Positions 1 to 10,663 are shown, counted from the first letter of the stretch. The stretch is 64,000 bases of DNA from Acidimicrobiaceae bacterium (GCA_009845995.1 VXYK01000024.1:1-64000); one strand, 5' to 3'. The notes: generated from the letters alone by a model not told the origin. Numbers and translations: made by a program.

Positions 1-2
1 AA

Positions 3-197
3 CCCCCACCACACCCAACCCCCCCCGGTGGGTCCAGGCTAAGAGCGCGAACGATTGCCGATTTGGCGCGGGTTATCAGCGAACGCCAGGTGAGCCTCGG
101 TATCCGTCGCACACTGTGGGTGCAAGCTCGACGGCTCGAACATCTGGCCCAAGGAAGGCTGAATTCGTTGGAAGGGAATGCCGATGAGGACACCTAG
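3..197 (+). CDS. possible 3' end of a gene, partial, unknown function
   Basis: An open plus-strand frame enters from the left edge and stops with TAG at 195-197, giving 64 residues with no clear start. It opens with a proline-rich stretch from a C-rich run and continues with a helical segment containing TIADLARVIS and ending in NADEDT. The third codon positions are moderately GC-rich, as expected for coding DNA here. A minus-strand frame also crosses the region, so the call is weak. I do not recognise a family. Confidence 0.3.
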   Translation, partial: PPPHPTPPGGSRLRARTIADLARVISERQVSLGIRRTLWVQARRLEHLAQGRLNSLEGNADEDT

Positions 198-327
198 ACG
201 ACTCAACGGGTGCAGGTCAGGAAGCTTGTTGCCTGAACTTCTCAAGCGCAAACGAGTTTGTGCGAGAGGGTTGGGGACGACTTTCGCCGGTTTAGCCGGA
301 GCCGCGGGAGTCCTCTAGGGTGCCAGG

Positions 328-1407
328 GTGGCAAATACGGTGTATCGCAAACAGGAACAGGAACCTGCTTCGACAGAAGTTCTTGAAGTCGCCCCCGGGG
401 TCTTGCGGATGCAGTTGCCGATATCCATGCCCGGGCTGGGGCATGTGAACTGTTATGCCCTCGAAGACTCGAACGGTGTCGCTCTGGTCGATCCGGGTCT
501 TCCCGGTGAGGAGTCTTGGCAGGCGCTGATGGATCGCCTGGGCGCCGCGGGTATTCCTGTCGAACGGGTTCACACGGTGGTGGTGACTCACAGTCACCCG
601 GACCACTTCGGGGGGAGCGACCAACTCCGAGAGGTCGCCGGAGCAGAGGTACTCACCCACGAGGCGTTCCACAGCCGAATCCTCGACGCCGGTGACGACC
701 TCGACACCGAACTGCTCGAACTCGATGATGAAGCAATCGTCGAGCTCTGGAAGCAGCGGATCACCGAATCCGAGCGGACCCCCTGGGGGGAGGTTCGCCA
801 ACCGCCACCGGATGAGGTGATGCTCAAATGGCTCCACATGGACCCCGCCGGTCATCGCCGTTTCCTCGCGCCTCACCCCACAATCCGAGTAGCCGACGGC
901 GACCCTGTGCGACTTGCGGATCGCGACTGGTTCGCCGTTCACACCCCCGGCCATACCTTCGACCATCTGTGTCTGTTCGACCCCGAACATGGAGTGCTGC
1001 TGTCAGGGGATCACGTTCTGCCCACAATCACCCCCCACATCGCCGGAAATCCGAATCTGGGCGACCCCTTGGCCACGTTCTTTGCCTCGCTCGACAAAGT
1101 CGCCGGTTTGGATGATCTCACCTGTGTATTGCCAGCTCACGGACATCCCTTCGAGGATCTGGCGGGTCGCTGCGGCCACATCCAGGAGCATCACGCGGAT
1201 CGCTTGCAACTGTTGCGCGACGCCGCTGCTGAACATCGCGACGCACCGGTGGAAGCTTGGATGAAGGTGCTGTTCAAAGAGCGTTCCTGGGGGGAGATGG
1301 CGGCCAGCGAAACCTACGCGCACCTCGAACATCTGCGCCTCATCGGTGACGGCGACGTTCGCCGTGACGAAGACGGTTTATTGCGCTTCACGTTGTCGTC
1401 TTCTTGA
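328..1407 (+). CDS. MBL-fold metallo-hydrolase
   Basis: This is a 359-residue metallo-beta-lactamase-fold protein with a GTG start. The metal-binding signature HSHPDH is at residues 88-93, followed by HTPGH (205-209), SGDH (226-229) and a late PAHGH histidine (about 271), which together give the usual binuclear metal site. After the catalytic domain a C-terminal part of about 75 residues looks like a small helical domain, as in LACTB2-like or glyoxalase-II-like hydrolases. Substrates of this family (thioesters, nucleic acids, lactones) cannot be told from sequence. It is a single gene, convergent with the thioesterase 18 bp downstream. The family is confident; the substrate is unknown. Confidence 0.85.
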   Translation: MANTVYRKQEQEPASTEVLEVAPGVLRMQLPISMPGLGHVNCYALEDSNGVALVDPGLPGEESWQALMDRLGAAGIPVERVHTVVVTHSHPDHFGGSDQLREVAGAEVLTHEAFHSRILDAGDDLDTELLELDDEAIVELWKQRITESERTPWGEVRQPPPDEVMLKWLHMDPAGHRRFLAPHPTIRVADGDPVRLADRDWFAVHTPGHTFDHLCLFDPEHGVLLSGDHVLPTITPHIAGNPNLGDPLATFFASLDKVAGLDDLTCVLPAHGHPFEDLAGRCGHIQEHHADRLQLLRDAAAEHRDAPVEAWMKVLFKERSWGEMAASETYAHLEHLRLIGDGDVRRDEDGLLRFTLSSS

Positions 1408-1425
1408 CGTGACAACCAGTTGATA

Positions 1426-2187
1426 TCAGCAGGCCGCGGCATCTAGGGGCCGCACCCGGGCAACGCTTCCGGCCACGCCATTGGTTGTCAGCCAGGTGTC
1501 TACGCCGCCGTCGCAAGCCTGCCAACGCAGATGCACTTCGCTGTCGGGCTCGACACCGGGCCCGTGCTCAAGCTCAGCTCGGATTGGTCCCGACGTCCAT
1601 CCCGAAAGATGAAGTGCTTGTTCCACCGGAGCCCATTGGGCGGCGTTGTTCACGTGCCCCAACAGGTCGATGTCGGTGAAGCGCAGAGGCCACGGGTCAT
1701 CATTTGCATGGTCGGGCACCGCTGTTGACAGAGTCGTACGGGCCGAGACCCGGCGGTCGCCGGCGCTCTCACCCCAGATATCAAAGAAGTCGTCGTTGAG
1801 CCTCGCCGGTCGCAAGGTCTTGCGGTCGATATGGACCCAGATCGTGACCGCTTCGACATCAGCACCCTTCTCACCACGGACCTGGGTGCGCCGCTCGGCC
1901 CAGCGGCTGCCGTGACCGCTGCACCAAGTTGACAACTCGATCCATTCTTGAAAGATGGGCGCGGTCCGGACTTCCACCATCGTGCGCCGCACGATCCAGT
2001 TCATCGGGTTCGTCAAGTTGCTGTCGGCAGAATCGTCGCGTGCCACATCTTGTAGATGGCGCACCAGCGCGTCCAGGCGACATCGTCCCCGAGGATCGAC
2101 ATCAGCTAGCCGCACCCGACGCCCGCGCTCGAACACCCGTCCGCTCGGGGGCCGAGGCGTGATCTCGGTCGCCCCCGGCTCAGTCAC
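1426..2187 (-). CDS. acyl-ACP thioesterase family protein
   Basis: This 253-residue protein resembles bacterial acyl-ACP thioesterases of the FatA/FatB type, with two tandem hotdog domains. The N-terminal domain starts around RVRLADVDPRGRC and includes the WIVRRTMVEV and WSTWCSGHG-like segments. The second domain contains TDIDLLGHVNNAAQW, a typical hotdog HVNN motif. The family hydrolyses acyl-ACP to release fatty acids, which would influence membrane lipid composition. The start is a GTG 33 bp after the guaA stop, so it may be the last gene of the Nudix-guaA transcript. Chain-length preference cannot be read from the sequence. Confidence 0.8.
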   Translation of the reverse strand: MTEPGATEITPRPPSGRVFERGRRVRLADVDPRGRCRLDALVRHLQDVARDDSADSNLTNPMNWIVRRTMVEVRTAPIFQEWIELSTWCSGHGSRWAERRTQVRGEKGADVEAVTIWVHIDRKTLRPARLNDDFFDIWGESAGDRRVSARTTLSTAVPDHANDDPWPLRFTDIDLLGHVNNAAQWAPVEQALHLSGWTSGPIRAELEHGPGVEPDSEVHLRWQACDGGVDTWLTTNGVAGSVARVRPLDAAAC

Positions 2188-2220
2188 TCGCCACTCCGAT
2201 TCGCGCTGGTTCCATCCGCC

Positions 2221-3780
2221 CTATTCCCATTCAATCGTGCCGGGCGGCTTTGAAGTGATGTCGTAGGCGACACGGTTCACGCCGGGAACCTCGTTGATGA
2301 TGCGGCTGCTCATCACCTCCAACACCTCGTGTGGTATCCGCGCCCAATCTGCGGTCATGGCGTCTTCACTGGTGACCGCCCGAATGATCACCGGGTGTCC
2401 GTAGGTGCGCTCGTCACCCATGACACCCACGGTGCGGATATCTGGAAGCACGGCGAAGGACTGCCAGATCAGCCTTTCAAGACCGGCGTTGCGCAACTCC
2501 TCGCGCACAATGAAATCCGCCTGCTGAAGGGTCGCGACCTTGCCGGGAGTGACTTCGCCGATAATCCGGACCCCGAGGCCCGGCCCGGGGAATGGTTGGC
2601 GTTCAACGATCTCATCTGGAAGGCCCAGTTCGCGGCCCACTTGGCGAACCTCGTCCTTGAACAGACTCCTCAGCGGTTCCACCAGAGAGAATTCGATGTC
2701 GTCGGGAATCCCGCCGACATTGTGATGGCTCTTGATCGTGGAAGCGTGCTTTCCCCCCGACTCGATCACGTCGGGATACAACGTTCCCTGAACCAGGAAA
2801 CGGGCCTCCCCGGCCTGAGCCTGTGCTCCTTCAAAAACACGAATGAAGAGCTCTCCGATGGCTTTTCGTTTCGCCTCGGGTTCGGTGATGCCCGCCAGAG
2901 CGGCAAAGAAACGATCCTGTGCCTGAGCGTGCACGAGTCGAACCCCGAAGTTGCGCTCGAACGTCTCAACCACCTGGTCGCCTTCATTGAGCCGCATCAG
3001 ACCCGTGTCGACGAAAACGCAGGTGAGTTGATCCCCGATCGCCTTGTGCACCAGCGCGGCGGCGACCGCAGAATCGACTCCTCCGCTGAGACCGCAGATA
3101 GCCGACTCGTCACCGACCTGTTGACGAATCTGGGCCACCGCGGTGTCGATGATCGAGTCCATCGTCCAAGAGGCAGAACTCCCGCAGGCGTCGATCAGGA
3201 AACGCTCGAACACATGTTGCCCGTGCGTGGTGTGAATCACCTCAGGGTGGAACTGCACGCCGTAGAGTTTCTGATCTCGGTCCTCAAAGGCAGCTACGGC
3301 AGCCGCTGATGTGGAAGCCGTCGCAGTGACCCCGTTCGGAGGTTCCACAATTGCGTCGAAATGGCTCATCCACACCTGTTGGGTCGGGGGAGTGCCCCCG
3401 AGCAGACAACCGCCGTCGGTGTCGAGCGACATCGTGGTTCGGCCGTACTCGCCGCGACCACTGTGATCCACGCGTCCGCCCCTCTGCTGGGCGATCATCT
3501 GCGCGCCGTAACAGATCCCAAGAATGGGAACGCCCAGGCCATAGACCTCAGGATCGATCAGGACTGCGCCTTCGACGTTAACCGAGGCTGGGCCACCACT
3601 GAGAATGATCCCCGTCGGGTTCTTGGCTGCGATCTCCTCGGCGGTGATCGTCGGCGACACGATCTCGCTGTAGACGTTGGCCTCCCTCACCCGTCGAGCG
3701 ATCAACTGGGCGTACTGAGCACCGAAGTCGACCACAAGAACCGTCTCAGTCCCCTCCGAGTTCGTCACAACCGCACTCAC
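2221..3780 (-). CDS. guaA: GMP synthase (glutamine-hydrolysing)
   Basis: A full-length 519-residue GuaA that aminates XMP to GMP in purine synthesis. The class I glutamine amidotransferase domain holds the nucleophile Cys90 in GICYGAQ and the His178/Glu180 pair in FHPEV. The ATP-pyrophosphatase domain has the P-loop SGGVDS at 232-237, and the C-terminal dimerisation domain ends in KPPGTIEWE, the usual terminus. Its start overlaps the stop of the upstream Nudix gene by 4 nt (ATGA), which indicates translational coupling. I see no missing residues. Confidence 0.97.
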   Translation of the reverse strand: MSAVVTNSEGTETVLVVDFGAQYAQLIARRVREANVYSEIVSPTITAEEIAAKNPTGIILSGGPASVNVEGAVLIDPEVYGLGVPILGICYGAQMIAQQRGGRVDHSGRGEYGRTTMSLDTDGGCLLGGTPPTQQVWMSHFDAIVEPPNGVTATASTSAAAVAAFEDRDQKLYGVQFHPEVIHTTHGQHVFERFLIDACGSSASWTMDSIIDTAVAQIRQQVGDESAICGLSGGVDSAVAAALVHKAIGDQLTCVFVDTGLMRLNEGDQVVETFERNFGVRLVHAQAQDRFFAALAGITEPEAKRKAIGELFIRVFEGAQAQAGEARFLVQGTLYPDVIESGGKHASTIKSHHNVGGIPDDIEFSLVEPLRSLFKDEVRQVGRELGLPDEIVERQPFPGPGLGVRIIGEVTPGKVATLQQADFIVREELRNAGLERLIWQSFAVLPDIRTVGVMGDERTYGHPVIIRAVTSEDAMTADWARIPHEVLEVMSSRIINEVPGVNRVAYDITSKPPGTIEWE

Positions 3781-4517
3781 CCGACGACAACCCCGGCGTT
3801 GACTGTGCCTGCTGTGTCGGCCGCGTCTTCGACTCCGGTTGCAATCGTCAGAAGTTGTCGGAGTATCGCCCCGGTGGCACCCCAGACAGTGTCGCCGACA
3901 AGCTCAAAGAACGTGATTGCTCGGGGTTCCTTGTAGTGGGGCAGAGGCCAGAACTCTTCGCGCCATACCTCGTCAAGAAGAAGCTCGCTGAACGAAACGT
4001 GGCGTATCAACTCCACCTCGATCGGATCTCGTTCAAGCTTCGGCTGCTCGTCGGTGACAGCCACAAAGGGCGTGACCATGGTCCTGGACCCCACGGTCAC
4101 GAAGCTGTCCAACTCACCGATTCGCCGAATCGCGGCGGGGTCGATTCCTACTTCTTCCTGCGCTTCACGAACTGCAGTTGTCCAGAGATCGACATCGCTT
4201 GTCTCGCGCCTTCCGCCGGGAAACGCGACTTCATGAGCATGGTGGCGCAAGCGAGGTGAGCGCCTCGTCAAGACCATGTACACATCGTCTGAGCGTTCGT
4301 ACAGCAAACAAAGCACCGCGCTGTGACCGATGCCCTCGCTGACTGTGCCCACGAGCTGGGGAGAACGATGACGCGAGAACGCGGTGGTGATATCAGCAAG
4401 GGTCACCTGACGGTCTTGTATCGGGATATGCGCCCAGGGCGCCGGCCCACCCATCTTGGCACCATCCGGGCGAGGTATTTCTTGAGGACCCCCCCGCCCC
4501 GCGGGAATCGAGGCCAT
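3777..4517 (-). CDS. Nudix hydrolase, CoA-pyrophosphatase-like
   Basis: The Nudix box is seen as FPGG...REAQEEVG, preceded by the [11 protein letters not shown] segment typical of CoA/acyl-CoA pyrophosphatases (UPF0035 type). These enzymes cut CoA to phosphopantetheine and 3',5'-ADP. In the family motif LLTXR(S/A)X3RX3GX3FPGG, the glycine appears to be His here. The frame is open up to 4676, but that would run through an 11-bp hairpin after groEL. The ATG at 4517 has a GAGGAG ribosome-binding site about 9 nt upstream and is chosen here, giving 246 residues. It overlaps guaA by 4 nt. The substrate is uncertain. Confidence 0.85.
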   Translation of the reverse strand: MASIPAGRGGPQEIPRPDGAKMGGPAPWAHIPIQDRQVTLADITTAFSRHRSPQLVGTVSEGIGHSAVLCLLYERSDDVYMVLTRRSPRLRHHAHEVAFPGGRRETSDVDLWTTAVREAQEEVGIDPAAIRRIGELDSFVTVGSRTMVTPFVAVTDEQPKLERDPIEVELIRHVSFSELLLDEVWREEFWPLPHYKEPRAITFFELVGDTVWGATGAILRQLLTIATGVEDAADTAGTVNAGVVVG

Positions 4518-4634
4518 CGGTTGGTTCTCCTCGTTCTCAAGCGAGAACACACCGGCGCGATCGGTCGTCACCGCATCGACGCTATCTTGCCAAGCCCTGT
4601 ATCGGGCCGAAGGCAGAGCGGCGTGAACGTAGAA

Positions 4635-4660
4635 CGGTCCGGGCCGAAAGGCCCGGACCG
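4635..4660 (-). terminator. perfect 11-bp hairpin after groEL
   Basis: The arms at 4635-4645 and 4650-4660 are perfectly complementary (11 bp, GC-rich) and enclose a 4-nt loop (GAAA on the plus strand). It lies 29 nt beyond the groEL stop and before the Nudix start. There is no clean T-run on the minus strand, so it may be a factor-assisted terminator or a processing or stability element that lowers read-through from the heat-shock operon into Nudix-guaA. Confidence 0.6.
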
Positions 4661-4688
4661 CTCCACTAGCAAGCACTTGGGTTGGGCA

Positions 4689-6636
<1,948 letters not shown>

Positions 6637-6700
6637 TCGATCCTCCGAGATCGGTCTTGAGTTGCTGATGTGTAGGTCTCTGAATCGAGTCGGCTAGTCG

Positions 6701-6727
6701 TTAGCACTCTCGTCCAGAGAGTGCTAA
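6701..6727 (-). promoter_or_regulatory. CIRCE operator (HrcA binding site)
   Basis: A perfect consensus CIRCE: TTAGCACTC at 6701-6709, a 9-nt spacer, and GAGTGCTAA at 6719-6727. CIRCE is the binding site of the repressor HrcA, which releases class I heat-shock genes on stress. It lies 64 bp upstream of the groES start and directly abuts the -10 hexamer of the candidate promoter, so bound HrcA would block RNA polymerase. hrcA itself is not in this window. Confidence 0.96.
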
Positions 6728-6755
6728 CGATAGGAGCGTCTTGGGGCGTGAACAA
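6727..6755 (-). promoter_or_regulatory. candidate groESL promoter
   Basis: On the minus strand a -35 element TTGTTC (6750-6755) and a -10 element TATCGT (6727-6732) are separated by 17 nt. The -10 box shares its last base with CIRCE. A 6-bp GC hairpin (6743-6748 with 6760-6765) overlaps the -35 region and could act as the 3' end of the tsaD transcript. Confidence 0.6.
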
Positions 6756-6789
6756 CCTGCGCCCCCTCAGTTTCTAGAGCCAGAATTCC

Positions 6790-7875
6790 TCAGGTCGCAG
6801 CTGCTTCGAAGTACGCGACCGGAAGCTGCAGCGATGGGTCTGCACCGGTCGTCAAGGGCGAAGGGCCCTCGGCTCGTAACCGGTACCAAGCGACCGCAGC
6901 GACCATCGCCGCGTTGTCGGTACACATGGCCCTGCTGGGGATGACAGCTCTGATCCCGTCGGCCTCGCACACCTCTGCAGTGCGGGACCGCAACCGGGAA
7001 TTCGCGGCGACACCACCAGCCAGGCAAATGGCTCTAGCGCCGATTTCGCGCGCCGCGCGCCGTGCTTTGTCGACCAGCACGTCGACCACCGCTTCCTGAA
7101 AGGACGCGGCCACATCCGCGGTCGAAACGTCGGGGTTCTTGCGCACATGGTTCACCACCGCGGTCTTCACCCCGCTGAACGAGAAGTTCCAACCGTCGTT
7201 GGCCATTGCCCGTGGGAAGGCAATCGAATCAGGGTCACCCTGCACGCTCAGACGATCGATCGCAGGCCCACCCGGATAGCCGAGACCCATGAAACGGGCA
7301 ACCTTGTCGAAAGCCTCACCGGCGGCATCATCAACCGTGGCACCGAGGGTGCGGTAACGCAGATGATCCTCCATCACGACGAGAATCGTGTGGCCGCCAG
7401 AAACGAGCAGAACCACCATCGGCATCTCGAGATCCGGTTCCTCCAAGAACGCGGCGTAGAGATGAGCTTCGAGATGGTTGGCAGCGACAAAGGGCACGTT
7501 CCAAACCAGAGCCAACGACTTGGCCGCCGACACTCCAACCAACAGCGCGCCGACCAGTCCGGGGCCGTGCGTAGCCGCGATCGCGTCGATGTCTGCGGTT
7601 TCGAGCCCGGCGTCGGAAACCGCGGCTGAAACGACCGGCACTATCAGATCCAAATGAGCTCGGCTGGCAACCTCGGGGACCACCCCTCCGTAGCGGGCAT
7701 GCAGTTCAACCTGGCTCGACACAATCGACGAGCGCACAACGGAACCCGATTCCACCACCGCAGCAGCAGTCTCGTCGCAGCTCGTCTCAATCCCGAGAAT
7801 CCTGTTGTTTTGTGTGGTTTGAACGGCTCGGGTGGGCTGGACAGTGCGACCTGCTTGGCTCACTGCGGGGCTCAT
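6790..7875 (-). CDS. tsaD: tRNA t6A threonylcarbamoyltransferase TsaD
   Basis: A 361-residue TsaD (YgjD/Kae1 family), which transfers threonylcarbamoyl to A37 of ANN-decoding tRNAs with TsaB and TsaE. It shows LGIETSCDET, the metal-binding HLEAH motif, and the ASHK-fold segments LLVSGGHT, AFDKVAR and GGVAANSRLR. The first 25 residues are an unconserved extension. The start overlaps the stop of rimI by 4 nt (ATGA), favouring this start. It is the last gene of the P1 peptidase-tsaE-tsaB-rimI-tsaD run. Confidence 0.96.
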   Translation of the reverse strand: MSPAVSQAGRTVQPTRAVQTTQNNRILGIETSCDETAAAVVESGSVVRSSIVSSQVELHARYGGVVPEVASRAHLDLIVPVVSAAVSDAGLETADIDAIAATHGPGLVGALLVGVSAAKSLALVWNVPFVAANHLEAHLYAAFLEEPDLEMPMVVLLVSGGHTILVVMEDHLRYRTLGATVDDAAGEAFDKVARFMGLGYPGGPAIDRLSVQGDPDSIAFPRAMANDGWNFSFSGVKTAVVNHVRKNPDVSTADVAASFQEAVVDVLVDKARRAAREIGARAICLAGGVAANSRLRSRTAEVCEADGIRAVIPSRAMCTDNAAMVAAVAWYRLRAEGPSPLTTGADPSLQLPVAYFEAAAT

Positions 7876-8414
7876 TTGAGGGCCGCCCGTACCCGGTCGA
7901 TGCGCTCGGCAACCTCAGGTTCGTCGAGGTAGCGGATCGACATGACCAGAGCGTCTTCAGAGGGCTTGGTGTAGTAGTCGGGCGTGATCCCCAACGGCTG
8001 GAACCCGAGACGAGAGTACAGGCGATGAGCTCGCTTGTTCGCAGCACGAGCCTCAAGCGTGACCGCACTGGAACCGTGCGCCCGGGTCCGGTCCAAAAGC
8101 TCAATGAGCAGTCGTGTTGCGACGCCTTGATGTTGATATTCCGGGTCAACGGCCACATTACTGACGTGAGCCATGCCGGCCAGATAGAGAAGCCCCGCAT
8201 GACCCACAACGCGTTCGCCCTCCCCGTTGTCGGCTCTGTTGTCGCCGCCCAGTTCCGTGTCGGTGATGGCGACTAGATGCAGGCGATCTGGGTCACCCAT
8301 CTCCTTGTACCAAGTCGTGGCTGACCAGGGATCGCCGTAACCCTGTTCGTCGATGGCCATGACCGCGGAAATATGGTGGACGGTCATTTGCTCGATGCGC
8401 ACGTCTAAAGGCAC
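7872..8414 (-). CDS. rimI: GNAT acetyltransferase RimI-like
   Basis: A 180-residue GCN5-type N-acetyltransferase. The acetyl-CoA loop region reads VSNVAVDPEYQHQGVATRLL, with the Q/RxxGxA-type motif, followed by TLEARAANKRAHRLYSRLGF, the usual RimI ending. RimI acetylates the N-terminus of ribosomal protein S18 in E. coli, and the gene is usually embedded in the tsaB/tsaD cluster, as here. The GTG start at 8414 is tentative; an in-frame ATG (MTVHH) lies 27 nt later. It overlaps tsaD by 4 nt. Confidence 0.88.
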   Translation of the reverse strand: MPLDVRIEQMTVHHISAVMAIDEQGYGDPWSATTWYKEMGDPDRLHLVAITDTELGGDNRADNGEGERVVGHAGLLYLAGMAHVSNVAVDPEYQHQGVATRLLIELLDRTRAHGSSAVTLEARAANKRAHRLYSRLGFQPLGITPDYYTKPSEDALVMSIRYLDEPEVAERIDRVRAALK

Positions 8415-8426
8415 GTCATTAGACGT
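8401..8426. repeat. inverted repeat over the rimI start
   Basis: ACGTCTAA at 8401-8408 and TTAGACGT at 8419-8426 form a perfect 8-bp inverted repeat with a 10-nt spacer that contains the putative GTG start of rimI. A second hairpin (CACCTG/CAGGTG, 8432-8437 and 8442-8447) follows in the tsaB-rimI gap. Either could modulate rimI translation; an operator role is only a possibility. Confidence 0.4.
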
Positions 8427-8472
8427 TACCGCACCTGCTCACAGGTGAAAGTCTGTGGGGCATTGGGCTGTA

Positions 8473-9255
8473 TCATTCCCGCTCCTGTTCGCTGCGCTCA
8501 CGGGCCGCTCGGGCCACGGCCTCGCGCCGTATGGTCCGCATCGTCTCACCTGTTGGCTCGGCCTCTGGGGCAACTATTCCGATCGGTTGTGCGTCAGGCC
8601 CGCGAAGGTAGAGCGGTCTGATCGAGTCGGGACCCACGGTCTTGCCGGCTGCTGCCGCGGCCACCGCCAACTCCACGATGGTCTCCGCACTCGGGTAGAC
8701 AGAACTCCCGTCGGTGTGGAACCCCCCTTGGGCGAACGTCTCAGAGTGAGCCTCGACTCCGTCGCCCACAAGGAGCGTCTCAGGGGCTTCGTTGGCCAAC
8801 ATTGTCACGAGATCGTGAGGGTCGAGCACCGCCGGTTCGCTGATGGGGTCGCCGTTCGCTCCGAACGCGGCATGGAACAGTTCCCCACGACGCGCATCGA
8901 TAACCGCATCAATCCGTCGGTTTGTGCAGCTACGCCGGACCTCATGGGCCACCAACTCCAGCGAAGTGACAGAAACCATCGCGGCGTTGAGAGCGTGCGC
9001 CAGTGTGATGGCGGTAGTGATACCAACCCGCAAACCGGTGTAGAGGCCCGGTCCGACGTCAACCGCGATCACCCCGATGTCCGCCATGGTCACACCGGAT
9101 TCTTCGAGGGTTTCAGCGATCTGAGGGACCAGGGACTCGGCATGACGACGGGGTTCAGCCGACTCGCGTGCCGCCGACACTCCGTCCGGACCGCCGATCG
9201 CGCATCCCACCCTTGAAGTCGCCGACTCGATCCCCAAGATCAACGGCGTCCCCAT
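8473..9255 (-). CDS. tsaB: tRNA t6A biosynthesis protein TsaB
   Basis: A 260-residue TsaB (YeaZ) that dimerises with TsaD for t6A synthesis. It shows LGIESATSRVGCAI at the start, the VDVGPGLYTGLRVG motif and SLELVAHEV. The family core ends near RPLYLRGPDA, and about 40 residues follow. The last residues (EAVARAARERSEQERE) are encoded by a copy of the dispersed repeat at 8476-8525, so the C-terminus has probably been altered by repeat insertion. The start overlaps the tsaE stop by one base. Confidence 0.94.
   Translation of the reverse strand: MGTPLILGIESATSRVGCAIGGPDGVSAARESAEPRRHAESLVPQIAETLEESGVTMADIGVIAVDVGPGLYTGLRVGITTAITLAHALNAAMVSVTSLELVAHEVRRSCTNRRIDAVIDARRGELFHAAFGANGDPISEPAVLDPHDLVTMLANEAPETLLVGDGVEAHSETFAQGGFHTDGSSVYPSAETIVELAVAAAAAGKTVGPDSIRPLYLRGPDAQPIGIVAPEAEPTGETMRTIRREAVARAARERSEQERE
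8476..8525. repeat. dispersed ~50-bp repeat, copy A
   Basis: This 50-nt stretch matches 35842-35892 with about three differences (two substitutions and one indel). It contains three CGCTC modules and a GGCC-GCTCG-GGCC mini-palindrome. Here it supplies the last codons and nearly the stop of tsaB. A diverged third copy lies at 38249-38296. It resembles a REP-type extragenic repeat; the family is not known to me. Confidence 0.75.
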
Positions 9256-9773
9256 CAGCGCGTCACCCGCTGCCGGTCGGCCCAGTTCTGCGTGGCAGTT
9301 CTGAGCGCGCCCACCCGGGAGACCCAGTTGTCGCCTACGGCGTTAAGTTCAATGCACCGGTCGTCGTCGCCATCGCCAAATGTGATGCTCACATCAAGGC
9401 GCTCGGTCGGCAGAGCCGGCAGGATCATCTGACCCCACTCAATGAGCGTCACCCCCTGCTCCAACAGTTCCGGAATGGCAAGATCGCGGGCTTCAACAAG
9501 ATCCTCGAGCCGGTAGACGTCGAGATGATTGACGATCAGGCGACCCTCGTAGCGGTTGGCGAGGGTGAAGGTAGGGCTCGTAACCGGCGCACTCACGCCG
9601 AGAGCCGCGGCGAACCCCTGAGTGAAAGCTGTCTTCCCGGCACCAAGGTCGCCAACCAGCAGCAGAAGGTCACCGTCGTCGACCTGGCCGGCGACAGCCC
9701 CGGCAAGCAGACGCGTCTGCTCCACCGCCGAGGTCCAACACACGACAGAGGAGGCACTGAGCGTCTGGGTCAC
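9255..9773 (-). CDS. tsaE: tRNA t6A ATPase TsaE
   Basis: A 172-residue TsaE (YjeE), the P-loop ATPase that resets the TsaBD complex. The Walker A motif is GDLGAGKT, followed by SPTFTL and HLDVYRLED, all diagnostic of the family. The GTG start overlaps the stop of the upstream peptidase gene by 4 nt (GTGA). In many actinobacteria the gene before tsaE is alr; here it is a P1-family peptidase. Confidence 0.95.
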   Translation of the reverse strand: MTQTLSASSVVCWTSAVEQTRLLAGAVAGQVDDGDLLLLVGDLGAGKTAFTQGFAAALGVSAPVTSPTFTLANRYEGRLIVNHLDVYRLEDLVEARDLAIPELLEQGVTLIEWGQMILPALPTERLDVSITFGDGDDDRCIELNAVGDNWVSRVGALRTATQNWADRQRVTR

Positions 9774-10663
9774 AACGAGTTGTCCCCGGTAATTGCTGCG
9801 CTGCGCACGGCCTGTTCGGTTGCGACAACTGCCAATGCTCTCACCTCGTCGACGTGGGCAGCGATCTCACCGGTAGCGGCTGCAACAAAGGCATCACCGT
9901 CGGAACGAGTGTGAGGGGGGAATATCGCACGGGCCAAACCGTCATGTGCGCCTTGTGCAACTATTTTGCATTCAACAGGGTCGAGGCGAGCGTTGCTGAT
10001 GACCACGCCAATCACCGTGTTGGCGGTGTCCGCGGCGAATTCGTCGGATCCGAAACTCTCGGGCCAGTCTTCGAAGGTGCCCTCGGCAATTTCGGCGACA
10101 ACGTTTCCGTCGTCAATATCGCCCGCTGCGTTGTTGACCACCAGCACAGTTGCCGTCAGCTCGCCTTTGCGGGCGGTGAACATCTGAATCCCGCCAGCCG
10201 ATGGGTCGTCTGGCTGGCGCCACTTGCCAACCGTGGCTCCTGCGCCGGCGCCGACGGGGCCAACAGCGGGGTCGGAGCTGCACGCGGCCAGCGCCATTGC
10301 TCCCTGGGCTGGACCGGGGCGGACAGATGCGTCACCGACACCCAGGTCGTAGAGACTCATCGCCACGACAATCGGCACGTTGGCGGTTCTGGTCTCAAAG
10401 CCCCGGCCCTGAGCCTCTAGGGCTGACACCACACCATCGGCGGCTGACAGCCCGAAAGCCGACCCTCCGCTCAGGACCACTGCATCCACATGGGTGACGA
10501 GTCGACTTGGGTCCAGCAGTTCAAACTCGCGGGTTGCCGGGGCACCCCCGCGAACTTCGCCAGAAGCCGTAGTCGAAGGTGGCAACAGGACAACCGTGCA
10601 ACCCGTGCGCGCCGCTGAGTCGGTCCAATGTCCGACAGTCACACCCGGAATCTCAACCTTCAC
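9770..10663 (-). CDS. P1-family (DmpA/NylC-type) peptidase
   Basis: A homologue of the S58/P1 self-cleaving N-terminal nucleophile hydrolases (DmpA aminopeptidase, NylC, mycobacterial Rv1333 group). It begins with VEIPGVTVGHWTD and contains VLSGGSAFGL, GAMALAAC and VGAGAGATVGKW. An Asn-Thr pair in ADTANTVIGVV is at the place where the precursor is usually cut to expose the Thr nucleophile. The frame is open to 10789, but the upstream part is not family-like. I place the start at the GTG at 10663 (297 residues). Substrates may be small amides or peptides. Confidence 0.88.
   Translation of the reverse strand: MKVEIPGVTVGHWTDSAARTGCTVVLLPPSTTASGEVRGGAPATREFELLDPSRLVTHVDAVVLSGGSAFGLSAADGVVSALEAQGRGFETRTANVPIVVAMSLYDLGVGDASVRPGPAQGAMALAACSSDPAVGPVGAGAGATVGKWRQPDDPSAGGIQMFTARKGELTATVLVVNNAAGDIDDGNVVAEIAEGTFEDWPESFGSDEFAADTANTVIGVVISNARLDPVECKIVAQGAHDGLARAIFPPHTRSDGDAFVAAATGEIAAHVDEVRALAVVATEQAVRSAAITGDNSL

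Noticed and set aside
39..251. 70-residue minus-strand frame at the left edge
   Set aside because: The frame has no recognisable features; the plus-strand partial frame is slightly better but also weak.
2329..3309. 326-residue plus-strand frame opposite guaA
   Set aside because: GuaA on the minus strand has all family motifs; the antisense frame shows none.
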